From Aliarcobacter sp017996075 (GTDB lineage: Bacteria; Campylobacterota; Campylobacteria; Campylobacterales; Arcobacteraceae), in assembly GCF_051062515.1 (NCBI RefSeq), contig NZ_JAMXEK010000005.1: a stretch of DNA of 64,000 bases; one strand, 5' to 3'. The notes below the pieces were generated by a model, which worked only from the letters and a program-made list of their open reading frames with translations, made no database searches and was not told the origin of the DNA. Below are positions 24,828 through 34,055 of this stretch, piece by piece (the first letter of the stretch is position 1; each line of letters begins with the position of its first letter). The translations under genes and the position numbers were made by a program.

Positions 24828-26858
24828 TTATAAAGAAAGCATAAACTCTTCAAAACCAACAATTCTAAAATCTATATATGGGTTATTATACTTATTTACT
24901 AAAAATTGCTTTGCACTTGAAATGTTCATATTTTGTAAAAGTTGAATTGCAGTTAAAAAATCTGTATCTTTATCTTTATAAAATGCTTTTATTAAAGATA
25001 TTTGAATAGATGCTTCTTCTGGTCTTAAAGATTCCAAAAATGATGCAGTTGAAAGATACATTGTAAATCTATTTTCATATCCAAACTCATCTTTTAACCT
25101 CTTTAGAGTATCAATAGAATTAAGTGGTTTTCCCAAATACAAATCACTATATACTTTTGTTAGCAAATAGCTTGGGTTGTTGTTTCCATCTATATTAAAC
25201 TCAACTCTTTTAAAAACACCAAATGCTTTTAGAATATCAATATAATATTTTGAAGTAATAAGAGAGCTATCTAAAAAATTATTATTGTATTTCAAAGTTA
25301 CTGCATCTTGAACTCTTGAAGCATATTTGTACTCATTTTCACTTCTATTTTTTTGAACAAGTTTTAAAAGATATATAAATGAATCTCGTTCATAATCTTC
25401 AAGAAGTTGATGATTACTTAAATCTTCATTGTTATTCATCTTCTTTAAAAAATCTATAGCTTTATAAAAAACTGTTTTTTCATAAGATTGTGATGCTTCA
25501 ACAACATTGTAAGCACTATTTACAAATAATTTATACAACTCTTTTGCAAAGTAGCTATATAATCCTCCGCTATCTTTTATATTTTTATCTATTATAGCTC
25601 TTTGTTTATCTGGCATATCAGCAGATGCTTTATTTGCAGTAATTAGATACATAACTGAGTATAATTTATTTCCAGGACTTAATTTATAAGCTTTTTCAAA
25701 ATTTTTATATGCATTTGTAAAATCATTTATTTGTGCATAAGATAGACCTAAGTTATAGTAAATGTATGCTTTTGAGTCTGTTTTTATAATATTTTTTAAC
25801 TCATTTACTCTCTTTATTGGATCTTGTTTTACTAAGTTAATAAATTTTGTATTATACTCAACCATATTTTCTAAATTTTCTACACTTTGTGCTTTTCCAT
25901 ATATAAAACCTTTTACAGAGTCATATATTATCTCTTTTGAATCTGAAAAAACAAAAGGAGCGAAATAGTAGATAAAATCGTACATTCTCTCTTCATCAAA
26001 TTTAATAACCTTTTTATAATAATCTTTATATGTATATAAATCTTTATTAAAAAATATCTCTAGAGGCATTTGTGTATTTACATTAAAATCTTTTTTCCTA
26101 TCATTTATTAAATCTAGTATCTCTTGTGCATCTTCAAAATTATTTTGTTTTAAACTAGAGTATGCAGAAATCCATAATACTTTATTTAAAATTTCAATAT
26201 TTTTCTCTTCTTCTCTTACCTTTTTTAAAATTACTGAAGCTTTTTGAAAATTATTTAATTTTATTAAAATCATAGCTTTTTTTAAATCTAAAGAGTAACT
26301 CATTGCATTTAAAGCACCTAGAGCATTTTCATAATCTTCTATCATCAAATATCTATTTGCCAACTCTTTCAAAATAGCATCTTTTATATCTGTTATAAGT
26401 TCGTTGTATTCACTTAATTTTTTGCTATTTTGAAAAATTGTCACTAAATCTAGCATATATTTATCATCTTTAGTTATCTCAAAAAGATAGTAACATGATG
26501 ATATAAATGAGTATGGTTGATTTATTAGATTTGTCTTTTTTGAATATATTTTATTAAAAAACTCTTGTGCTTTTTTTTCATCTTTTTGTTTGTAATATAT
26601 TATTCCCATATTTAAAAGCGATGGGGCTTCAAAAATTTTTGATGTTCTTTCAAAAAGTCTTAAAGCATCTTTGTATTCACCTTTTCTAAAATGTAAAACT
26701 GCTTTATTAAAATCAACTTGTATCTCCAAATTTTCGTTTGAAGCTTCTAGTTTTTCTAATTCAAAAATTATTTGTGGTTGCGATTCAATAATATCTGCAT
26801 ATAAAAAATTATTTAGTATAAAAAAAATTATAACTATTTTATATATAGATTTTTTCAA
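24828..26858 (-). CDS. exported TPR-repeat protein in the flagellar run, second PflA/PflB-type candidate
   Basis: The protein has 676 residues from TTG 26858, chosen because AGGA lies 5 bases upstream and the product MKKSIYKIVIIFFILNNFLY begins with a signal sequence; ATG 26879 lacks a ribosome binding site. TPR-like units are clear: VDFNKAVLHFRKGEYKDALR, SLLNMGIIYYKQKDEKKAQE, and IYYNLGLSYAQINDFTNAYK with the following FEKAYKLSPG. The protein should be periplasmic or anchored there. With the protein at 13506 it makes a pair of exported TPR proteins in the flagellar locus, as PflA and PflB are a pair in C. jejuni. Which is which cannot be told here. Confidence 0.68.
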   Translation of the reverse strand: MKKSIYKIVIIFFILNNFLYADIIESQPQIIFELEKLEASNENLEIQVDFNKAVLHFRKGEYKDALRLFERTSKIFEAPSLLNMGIIYYKQKDEKKAQEFFNKIYSKKTNLINQPYSFISSCYYLFEITKDDKYMLDLVTIFQNSKKLSEYNELITDIKDAILKELANRYLMIEDYENALGALNAMSYSLDLKKAMILIKLNNFQKASVILKKVREEEKNIEILNKVLWISAYSSLKQNNFEDAQEILDLINDRKKDFNVNTQMPLEIFFNKDLYTYKDYYKKVIKFDEERMYDFIYYFAPFVFSDSKEIIYDSVKGFIYGKAQSVENLENMVEYNTKFINLVKQDPIKRVNELKNIIKTDSKAYIYYNLGLSYAQINDFTNAYKNFEKAYKLSPGNKLYSVMYLITANKASADMPDKQRAIIDKNIKDSGGLYSYFAKELYKLFVNSAYNVVEASQSYEKTVFYKAIDFLKKMNNNEDLSNHQLLEDYERDSFIYLLKLVQKNRSENEYKYASRVQDAVTLKYNNNFLDSSLITSKYYIDILKAFGVFKRVEFNIDGNNNPSYLLTKVYSDLYLGKPLNSIDTLKRLKDEFGYENRFTMYLSTASFLESLRPEEASIQISLIKAFYKDKDTDFLTAIQLLQNMNISSAKQFLVNKYNNPYIDFRIVGFEEFMLSL

Positions 26859-26865
26859 ATTATTC

Positions 26866-27192
26866 CTAAATAATTGCATTTACTTGAGCAAATAACTCTT
26901 CATTTCTTTTTTGTAGGTCGTTGATTTTATTTTTTAAAGTAATATTTTCAAGTCTAAGTGTTTGTAAATCGTCCCTTGCAACTTGTAAGTTTTCTTGATT
27001 GTTTTTAAGACTGCTTGTACCTATTTTTACTTGTTTTTCATATCTTTGAATTAAAACTTCAAGCTTTGTAAGCTCTTCTTCTATAATCTCTTTTTCTTCT
27101 TTTATTTTTTTATACATTGATTTATAGGCACTTGTACTTGATATAAAGTAAAGTAAAATAATAGCTAAAACTGTCGATATTAAAAAATCCAA
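26866..27192 (-). CDS. membrane-anchored coiled-coil protein of unknown function
   Basis: The protein has 108 residues from TTG 27192, which has AGGA 7 bases upstream; a further in-frame TTG at 27228 falls inside a hairpin and lacks a site. Residues 1-17 (MDFLISTVLAIILLYFI) are a membrane anchor, and the rest is a long heptad coiled coil (KIKEEKEIIEEELTKLEVLI, LQTLRLENITLKNKINDLQK). Its stop is 8 bases ahead of the TPR gene start, so the two are likely coupled. I do not recognise a family; a scaffold or partner role for the adjacent TPR protein is inference. Confidence 0.6.
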   Translation of the reverse strand: MDFLISTVLAIILLYFISSTSAYKSMYKKIKEEKEIIEEELTKLEVLIQRYEKQVKIGTSSLKNNQENLQVARDDLQTLRLENITLKNKINDLQKRNEELFAQVNAII

Positions 27193-27220
27193 TTTTTTTC
27201 CTATAATTAATATTTTTAAA

Positions 27221-27245
27221 TAGAGCAAGAAAAAATCTTGCTCTA
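27221..27245 (-). terminator. hairpin after the second hook gene, possible weak terminator
   Basis: TAGAGCAAGA (27221-27230) and TCTTGCTCTA (27236-27245) form a perfect 10-bp stem with a five-base loop, starting 10 bases after the end of the hook gene at 27255. On the minus strand it is followed by TTTAAAAATA, so the T-run is short. It may act as a partial terminator or protect the 3' end of the hook mRNA. Confidence 0.55.
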
Positions 27246-27254
27246 ATTGTAATA

Positions 27255-29453
27255 TTATCTTTTTAAGTTAATAAGTGTACTTAAAAGCTCATCTGATGTT
27301 GTTATAGATTTCGCATTTGCTTCAAAAGCTCTTTGAAATACCATCAAGTTTACTAAGCTTTCACTTAAATCTGCTTTACTTAATTCTAAAGCACTCCCCT
27401 TTACACCTGCTGTATTATTATTGTTTGTACTATAAATTGCATTTCCAGACTCCTGAGTTCTTTGGAAATTGTTATTTCCAACTGCTTCAAGTCCTCTATT
27501 ATTTGTAAATCTAGCAATTGATACTTGCCCAACAGCATACTCTACACCACCCTCTTTTATTGTTACAAGTCCTGTATCATCTATTTTAAATTGTCCAAAT
27601 TTACTATCAGAGATATTTAAAACATCTAGTCTTAACTGAAGACTGTTTTGAGTAGAAGTTTGATCAACTCTTGTAGTTATCTCCATAAACTCTCCACCGG
27701 CACCTTTTCTTCCAGAGTAATTTGGATTAACTTCAACTAAAGTATCTGTAGTAATTGGAGGAACAGCAGCAGGATCTCGATATGTTAGTTTTGCATCAAA
27801 CTCTACATCATAATTTGAATCATTTGTCTCTATTACTAAATTCCCATTTACATTTTTTGCTACTAAATAATCTCCTAGTTGTGGACCAGAAGCCGTCCTA
27901 GAGTTATTTATTACATTTATGATATCATCTATATTATTTCCTGTAAGTACAGCTGGGGGAACTGCATTACTTGGAATTGGCATAGGCTGTGGAGGTGTTC
28001 CTCCATCATTTGGAACAGGAATAAGCATACCTAAATCTTTATCATATATATCTATACTAAAAGAGAACTCTCTTGTATTTCCTGCTCCATATAAATCTTG
28101 AGTAGTATAAACGCTTTGTTGGCTTCCACTTACAAGTCTAGATAAAGCTTCTCTTGAAGCTTCAAGTGCTGCTTTCCCAGAACCTGCAACTGCTGCTGCT
28201 GTTGTTTGAAATGAACCTTTTACAGAAAAGTTTTTATTTTCACCAGAATATTCAGCTACTTGAGTTATTTTAAACTCTTGCCCTGGAACCAAAGATTTTA
28301 TTTGAATAACTCCTCTTAGCATATCTGCTAAATTAGTACTCTCTTCATACATACCATTTGGATCTAAAATATCAGCAGTTGGATTTAGTCTATCTTTTGC
28401 CATGTAAGCTACAAGACCAGCTTCTTTATTTGATATTTTATCAGCCATAGCTTTATAAGTCTCTATTTTTCCTGCTAATCTATCATATTTTGCTATTTCA
28501 GCATCTCTAGCTGCTCTTTGTGCTTCGGTTGCTATTGGCCATATTACTGGGTTCTCTAAATCAGCTGGATCTTCTAAACTATACAATGTTTGCTCAGCTG
28601 GTAGAAGAGAGTCCCAAAGTTGCTGTCTAAAATCAGGAGTTGTTTTTGTTGATACAAAATTTTGAGTATATTGATTACCATTTATTGATATTTCAATAGA
28701 ATCTCCCTCTTTTCCAATAATTGAAGTAGGAGGAACACCTGTTCTAAAATTTGCTTGAGAAACTTGAGCTGTTGAGCCAGCTGATGGTAAAGTTGGATCA
28801 TCTTTATATTTTTGAAGCCATTTATTATAATCTTCCATTGCAAGAGCAATATCTTTTAGCTTTGCAGCTTTTGTTTTTGCTCCAGCTCCACTAAATACTG
28901 TTGTAGAGTCTGATTTTGCAGTCTCATCAAAATTTGTAGCCTTTGATGCAATTGTTTCAATAAAATCTCCATGTCTAATAATACTACTTCCAAGAGTTTT
29001 TATATAAGCATCTGTAAATCTTGTAGCATTTGAATTTGTACTTACTACATCATTTTTTTGGTCAATTGAACTCATAGTCCAACCTTGAACCTCATATCCA
29101 TCTGGGTTTTGTAAAGTTCCACTTTGACCCATACGGAAATTTCCTGCTCTTGTATAAAATGTCTCTGCAGTTCCTAGTGTATTTTTATTTATTACAGTAA
29201 AAAATCCATCACCTTGTAAAGCGGCATCATACTCAACTCCTGTAATCTTATAACCACCTGTTACGAAAATCTTCTCTGCGTCTTGCACAAATGATCCTTT
29301 ACCAATCTTTCCTTGATAAATTTGATCTGCAAAAGAGATTCTTCCCGCTTTATAACCTACAGTGTTTACATTGGCAATGTTATTTGACTCATTATCCAAT
29401 GCTGTTTGATGTGCTGCTAATCCTGATATTCCAGTCCATAATGCACCTATCAT
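27255..29453 (-). CDS. FlgE-family flagellar hook protein, long paralogue
   Basis: A 732-residue axial protein. The N terminus (MIGALWTGISGLAAHQTALD followed by NESNNIANVNTVGYK) and the C terminus (NLMVFQRAFEANAKSITTSD) are the hook/rod signatures. The central portion is expanded, with a Pro-rich linker (GGTPPQPMPIPS) and several surface domains. It lies directly downstream of a second hook gene (29564-31246), with its own likely promoter between them. In Campylobacter and Helicobacter a second FlgE-like protein also exists; which paralogue builds the bulk of the hook here is not evident. Confidence 0.9.
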   Translation of the reverse strand: MIGALWTGISGLAAHQTALDNESNNIANVNTVGYKAGRISFADQIYQGKIGKGSFVQDAEKIFVTGGYKITGVEYDAALQGDGFFTVINKNTLGTAETFYTRAGNFRMGQSGTLQNPDGYEVQGWTMSSIDQKNDVVSTNSNATRFTDAYIKTLGSSIIRHGDFIETIASKATNFDETAKSDSTTVFSGAGAKTKAAKLKDIALAMEDYNKWLQKYKDDPTLPSAGSTAQVSQANFRTGVPPTSIIGKEGDSIEISINGNQYTQNFVSTKTTPDFRQQLWDSLLPAEQTLYSLEDPADLENPVIWPIATEAQRAARDAEIAKYDRLAGKIETYKAMADKISNKEAGLVAYMAKDRLNPTADILDPNGMYEESTNLADMLRGVIQIKSLVPGQEFKITQVAEYSGENKNFSVKGSFQTTAAAVAGSGKAALEASREALSRLVSGSQQSVYTTQDLYGAGNTREFSFSIDIYDKDLGMLIPVPNDGGTPPQPMPIPSNAVPPAVLTGNNIDDIINVINNSRTASGPQLGDYLVAKNVNGNLVIETNDSNYDVEFDAKLTYRDPAAVPPITTDTLVEVNPNYSGRKGAGGEFMEITTRVDQTSTQNSLQLRLDVLNISDSKFGQFKIDDTGLVTIKEGGVEYAVGQVSIARFTNNRGLEAVGNNNFQRTQESGNAIYSTNNNNTAGVKGSALELSKADLSESLVNLMVFQRAFEANAKSITTSDELLSTLINLKR

Positions 29454-29478
29454 GACTAATCCTTTGTATTAAGGTAAA

Positions 29479-29555
29479 TGAACATAAATGTTCATACTTC
29501 TGCACAAAAATTATATTAAATTTATACAAAAGTATAAACACAAAGTATTTATACT
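29479..29555 (-). promoter_or_regulatory. internal promoter with palindromes before the long hook gene
   Basis: In the 110-base gap between the hook genes the minus strand has TTTATA and TATAAT separated by 17 bases, a plausible -35/-10 pair. Palindromes surround it: TTTATAC-AAAA-GTATAAA (29521-29538, over the -35), TGAACAT-AA-ATGTTCA (29479-29494, after the start point) and AGTATTTATACT (29544-29555). This suggests regulated internal initiation for the second hook gene. Confidence 0.5.
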
Positions 29556-29563
29556 AATTTTTA

Positions 29564-31246
29564 CTATTTCTTCATCTGTATTGCTGTTTGTAAAAACTCA
29601 TCTGATGTTGTTATAGATTTTGAACTAGCTTCAAAAGCTTTTTGATATACCATAATTTGAGTCAAAGTAGAACCATAATCTATATTGGCTCTTTCAAGCG
29701 CACCACCTCTAATTATATTCATAGTATCTGAGTTAAAAGGATTTCCACTATATTGTGACTGTTGAAATAGATTTCCACCCATAGGCTCTAACCCTTGTTC
29801 ATTTCTAAATCCAGCCGTACTAAGTCTTCCTACCAAAAAACTATGACCTTGACTTTTTACAAAAACAAAACCATCATCTGATATACTTATATCGGCTGTA
29901 CTTTTATCAGAAATTCCTAGCTCATCAAGTCTTACATTTATATCATTCTCTCCAATAACTCCTAAGTTTCCATACTCCAATACATTTGTAATTTGTAAAA
30001 ACTTTCCATCTGCATTTTCAACTGCATTTTTTAAAGCATCTCTTGCACTATCAACCATAGCAAGACCAGAACCTTTTACTGCCTCTTGTAATTTTGTAGA
30101 ACTAAAGTTTGTATCATTTAACTTTATATCTGATATATTAAAGCTACCACCAGCAATTAAAGTATCAATAACCAAAGTTCCATCTTTTACACTAGAATTC
30201 ATACTCTCTTTTGAAGAAATTTTATCAGATAAATCTTTCATAGCATTTATTAAGCTATTTGCATTTGTGTATGAATTTATTTGATCATCTCTTAAAGCTT
30301 GTGCTGTTGCTTTATCTAAAATCTCTTGAGGAGTTGTTGTCGGCATTGCATATATGTTTGCTTGGCTTTGTATAGAGTTTGGATCAACTAAATTATACTT
30401 TGCTTTTCCATTTGTATCTAAAAAGTCATATAGCTTTTGCATCTCTTCATCATTTATAGTTGAGTTTACATCAAATTTCACACTATATGTTTTATTGTCA
30501 ATTGTTACACTAATAGTATTATCTGTAGCTTGCAAAGATGATAAATTTGATGAAAAATCTATTTGAGATTTTTGACTAATAGATGCAGTATTTGCTGTTG
30601 ATTGATTCATCAAAAATTTATTTAACTTCTCCACATAGTCAGCTTTTAGTGATTCAATATCATTTATCTTATTTTGTGAAGTTTTGAATCCATCACCTTT
30701 TTTTAATGTATCATCATTTTTTGCAGAGCTTACATAATCACTAGCTTTTGCATTTATGTTATAAACTGAACCAATTCCATTGTTTATATTTGTAGATACA
30801 ATGCTTTTTGTATAGTCATCTGTAAACATCATATCAAGTGGATTTGTAGTTGTTGTAATTTTATTTTGTGGAACTAAGCCTTGTATTTTAAATCCATCTT
30901 GTGTCTCTAAAAAACCATCTTTTGCTTGAACTAAATTTCCAGCTCGTGTATAATAAATCTCATTTGGATTTTCTCTACTTTTTACTACAAAAAAACCTTT
31001 ACCCTCAATTGCAACATCTATTCCAACACCACTTTGTACAATATTTCCTTGCTCAAACTGTTTTGAAATACTTTGAGTTTGTACTCCTTTTCCAAATCCT
31101 GCTTGATTGTATAATACATCTGAAAAACTTATTTGGTCTTTTTTGTGTCCAACAGTATTTGAATTTGCCAAATTGTTTGACTCAACAGCTATACCTTTGT
31201 CATGTTGCCAAATTCCAGCAATTCCATTCCACATAGCTCCTATCAT
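29564..31246 (-). CDS. flgE: FlgE-family flagellar hook protein
   Basis: A 560-residue hook protein. The N terminus (MIGAMWNGIAGIWQHDKGIA followed by VESNNLANSNTVGHK) and C terminus (QIMVYQKAFEASSKSITTSD) match the family, and GVGIDVAIEGKGFFVVKSRE is the conserved segment entering the D1 domain. It directly follows flgD, as flgE does in many flagellar operons, so I assign the symbol to this copy rather than to the longer paralogue downstream. Confidence 0.85.
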   Translation of the reverse strand: MIGAMWNGIAGIWQHDKGIAVESNNLANSNTVGHKKDQISFSDVLYNQAGFGKGVQTQSISKQFEQGNIVQSGVGIDVAIEGKGFFVVKSRENPNEIYYTRAGNLVQAKDGFLETQDGFKIQGLVPQNKITTTTNPLDMMFTDDYTKSIVSTNINNGIGSVYNINAKASDYVSSAKNDDTLKKGDGFKTSQNKINDIESLKADYVEKLNKFLMNQSTANTASISQKSQIDFSSNLSSLQATDNTISVTIDNKTYSVKFDVNSTINDEEMQKLYDFLDTNGKAKYNLVDPNSIQSQANIYAMPTTTPQEILDKATAQALRDDQINSYTNANSLINAMKDLSDKISSKESMNSSVKDGTLVIDTLIAGGSFNISDIKLNDTNFSSTKLQEAVKGSGLAMVDSARDALKNAVENADGKFLQITNVLEYGNLGVIGENDINVRLDELGISDKSTADISISDDGFVFVKSQGHSFLVGRLSTAGFRNEQGLEPMGGNLFQQSQYSGNPFNSDTMNIIRGGALERANIDYGSTLTQIMVYQKAFEASSKSITTSDEFLQTAIQMKK

Positions 31247-31261
31247 ATTAAAGCCTTTTTA

Positions 31262-31942
31262 TTAGAAGATTTTTGTTATTGAAGAAAATGGCATACTAAC
31301 TATTTCATCAGCAACAACAACAGTACTTTTACCATTTGCTACATATTTATGGTCACTTACTTCATTTCCATCTGCATCTTTTACTACTAGTTTTCCATCT
31401 TTAACCAAAGGCTTTCCTAAACTCTCCAAAACTAAAGTTTGTCCAGTTTTTTCACCTTTTTCATCGTATAGATTTCCAGTTTCATCATATTTTGCTGCTT
31501 TAAGTTCATCCCCATCTTTTAAAGAAATACCATTATGAAGATATAGCCACTCTCTTGCAACAACTTGTATTTCACCATCTACATTTTCAATAGATTCAAC
31601 TGTAAATGCTTTTAAAGCTCCATCTTTATTTGTACTTCCATTTTCAATATTTTTTCCAATCACACCTGTTGCTGTTGAAAGTGAAGATTGTGTAAATGCT
31701 GTTTGAATAGATTGTAAAGCCTTAATCATCTCCATATTTGCATTTAAAGTACTCATTTGCATTTGAGTTGATAGCATTTTTGCTGAATCCATCGGTTTTG
31801 TTGGATCTTGAAGCTTTAACTCTTCAATCATTAGCTTTAAAAAATCATTTGTTGTCAAAGAGTCATTGCTTACACTTTGTGTATATTTATTTCCATAACT
31901 ATCTGTTCCTGTTACACTATTTGCACTATTTATTTCTGCCAT
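31262..31942 (-). CDS. flgD: flagellar hook cap protein FlgD
   Basis: A 226-residue hook-capping scaffold. The conserved N-terminal region is present (TTNDFLKLMIEELKLQDPTK, PMDSAKMLSTQMQMSTLNAN), followed by a beta-rich C-terminal domain. Order fliN - flgD - flgE in one direction with small gaps fits a hook assembly unit. Confidence 0.92.
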   Translation of the reverse strand: MAEINSANSVTGTDSYGNKYTQSVSNDSLTTNDFLKLMIEELKLQDPTKPMDSAKMLSTQMQMSTLNANMEMIKALQSIQTAFTQSSLSTATGVIGKNIENGSTNKDGALKAFTVESIENVDGEIQVVAREWLYLHNGISLKDGDELKAAKYDETGNLYDEKGEKTGQTLVLESLGKPLVKDGKLVVKDADGNEVSDHKYVANGKSTVVVADEIVSMPFSSITKIF

Positions 31943-31962
31943 ATTAAACTCCTTGTTTAAGA

Positions 31963-32250
31963 TTAAATCATATGTTCTTCAAAGAAATATTGAACAACAT
32001 TATCTGAATCCATAGCATCTTGAACTCTAACTGCAAGTTTTTCTTCCATTACAATTATATCACCTGTTCCAATTATTCTTGAGTTTACATAAATCTCTCC
32101 ACCACTACCAGCTGGTTTGTGCAAAGAGATAATATCTCCTTCGGTTAATTTCAAAAATTCACCAACTGATATACTAGTGCTTCCAAGCATAACATCAACA
32201 ACAATTTCGGTATCTACTAATAAATCGTAAACTCTTTCACTTATTTCCAT
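31963..32250 (-). CDS. fliN: flagellar switch protein FliN
   Basis: A 95-residue single SpoA-domain protein (IVVDVMLGSTSISVGEFLKL, GEIYVNSRIIGTGDIIVMEE), the lower-ring component of the flagellar switch. FliY at 23577 carries a second SpoA domain, so both FliN and FliY are present, as in other Campylobacterota. It begins 48 bases after fliH. Confidence 0.93.
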   Translation of the reverse strand: MEISERVYDLLVDTEIVVDVMLGSTSISVGEFLKLTEGDIISLHKPAGSGGEIYVNSRIIGTGDIIVMEEKLAVRVQDAMDSDNVVQYFFEEHMI

Positions 32251-32298
32251 ATTTAATACTTTTTAATGTTATTTAATGATTGTATCATAAATCTGATT

Positions 32299-33036
32299 TT
32301 ATATCACTAAATCTAAAGATTCAAGCATTGAAGATACTTTTGCTTCAATACTTCCATCAAAATTTCCTAAATCACTCGCTATTACAACACCACCAGCAAC
32401 TACATTTGCATCTTCTAAAAGTTCAATAAAAGGTTCTAATTCCAACTCTTGTTTTAAAATATAATAATCTTTTGGATTAAGATGAATTTTTACTTTTGTT
32501 GCATTTTTTAATTTTAATAAAAGCTGATTTATAGTCTGTTTAGCTATTTTTGAAGAGTTCTCTCCCACTTCAATATTTATTATTTTTTGAGCAATAGATA
32601 TAGAAGTTTTTAATAATTTACTCTCAAAACCAAAAGCAGCCTGCTCAAAAAACGTTGCACACTGCTTTAAATCTTTTATAGCTTTTATAACTTGTGTGTC
32701 AAAATCTTTCCCCTTTATTATGGCATCTTGTTCAATAGTTGTAACTTTTTGTGACACTTCTTCAATTTTTTTTATCATTTTCTCAAACTCAGCAAAAATT
32801 GGCTCTATTTTTTCTAAAACAGCTGAATTATCAACAATATTCATAGATTTTGAAATATTTTTTACTTCTGTTTGTTCTAAATTTGAGTCATCTTGTTTTT
32901 CTAAATTTGACTCAATAAAATCATGAGATTCTTCTTTTGATAATACTTTATTTTTTAAAAAATTAGATAATTCATACTTTTCTACTTTTTTATCATCTTT
33001 TAAAACTCTTGCGCTTGAGTAAACATTTTCAGCCAT
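32299..33036 (-). CDS. fliH: flagellar export regulator FliH
   Basis: A 245-residue protein that controls the FliI ATPase and links it to the C-ring. The N-terminal part is charged and extended (SRASV absent; YELSNFLKNKVLSKEE present), the middle is a coiled coil (EFEKMIKKIEEVSQKVTTIE), and the C-terminal domain has IAQKIINIEVGENSSKIAKQ and KVKIHLNPKDYYILK, typical of FliH and of V/F-type ATPase stalk subunits. Its start shares one base with the fliG stop. Confidence 0.88.
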   Translation of the reverse strand: MAENVYSSARVLKDDKKVEKYELSNFLKNKVLSKEESHDFIESNLEKQDDSNLEQTEVKNISKSMNIVDNSAVLEKIEPIFAEFEKMIKKIEEVSQKVTTIEQDAIIKGKDFDTQVIKAIKDLKQCATFFEQAAFGFESKLLKTSISIAQKIINIEVGENSSKIAKQTINQLLLKLKNATKVKIHLNPKDYYILKQELELEPFIELLEDANVVAGGVVIASDLGNFDGSIEAKVSSMLESLDLVI

Positions 33037-34046
33037 TAGTTACTCTCTCTCTCAATAATTCCATCATCCATCATTTTTTGAGCAACAGATAACATCCTTC
33101 TTTGTGCAGCTTCAATATCTTTAATTTTAACTTTTGTAAGCATTTCACTCTCTTCGTAAAATCTATCTTTAACCCTTTGAGACATTGCACCTGTAACTTT
33201 TTCTATCTGCTCTTGTGTAGTATTTTTCATAGCAACAACAACGTCTGCTGATTCAACACTTTGAATAATTTTCATGATATATTCGCTATCAAGGTTAAGT
33301 AAATCTTCAAATACGAACATATTATCTTTTATTCTAGTTGCTAGTGAAGTATCAATACCATTTATATTTTTAAGAATATCAACTGCTTTTGGTCCCATTT
33401 TATTTAACATATCTGCAACAACTTTAACGCCACCAACATCAACAATAGATGATAGCAAAGATTCTAATTTTCTTTCTAAAACAGCAGAAATTGTTCTTAC
33501 AACATCAGGAGAAACATCTTTGATTGTTGCTATTTGAATACTTACCTTTACACGAATCTCTTCATCAAGCTCCATTAAAACATCTGCTGATTTTGAAGGA
33601 TCCATATGTGCTAAAATAACAGCAATTGTATGTGGTGATTCATCTTTTATAAAATCGCTTAACTGTTTTGGATTTACACTATCAAGATAAGAAAAGGCTT
33701 GATTTGCTAACTTCATTCTTGATAATTTTTCAAGCACCTCTTCAGCTGCTTCTTGTCCAATAGATTTATATAAAATCTCTTTTGCAAAATCATAGCCACC
33801 TGAACTAATAAAACCTTTAGTTCTAGTATATAGGTGAAACTCCTCTAAAATTGCTAAAGATACATCTTTATTTATAGATTGAATTTGAGTAATAGCAGTT
33901 GAAATCTGTTCAACATAATCTTTATCTAAATATTGAAATATTTTAACTGTCGAGTCTTCACCTATTAATACAAAAAATCTTGCGATTTTCTCTAGCATAG
34001 ACATACCTTTTAAAATATCAATATCACTATAAATATCTACTGCCAT
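33036..34046 (-). CDS. fliG: flagellar motor switch protein FliG
   Basis: A 336-residue rotor protein that contacts FliF, FliM and the stator. It has the FliG_M motif region (ESPHTIAVILAHMDPSKSAD) and the C-terminal torque domain (NMFVFEDLLNLDSEYIMKII, AMSQRVKDRFYEESEM). The charged residues of the torque helix are present. It sits between fliF and fliH, the usual order. Confidence 0.97.
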   Translation of the reverse strand: MAVDIYSDIDILKGMSMLEKIARFFVLIGEDSTVKIFQYLDKDYVEQISTAITQIQSINKDVSLAILEEFHLYTRTKGFISSGGYDFAKEILYKSIGQEAAEEVLEKLSRMKLANQAFSYLDSVNPKQLSDFIKDESPHTIAVILAHMDPSKSADVLMELDEEIRVKVSIQIATIKDVSPDVVRTISAVLERKLESLLSSIVDVGGVKVVADMLNKMGPKAVDILKNINGIDTSLATRIKDNMFVFEDLLNLDSEYIMKIIQSVESADVVVAMKNTTQEQIEKVTGAMSQRVKDRFYEESEMLTKVKIKDIEAAQRRMLSVAQKMMDDGIIERESN

Positions 34047-34055
34047 TTATTTTTC

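Noticed and set aside
30901..31236. A 111-codon plus-strand frame opposite flgE
   Set aside because: It reads as low-complexity Leu/Gln/His, which is typical of the complement of an AT-rich gene.
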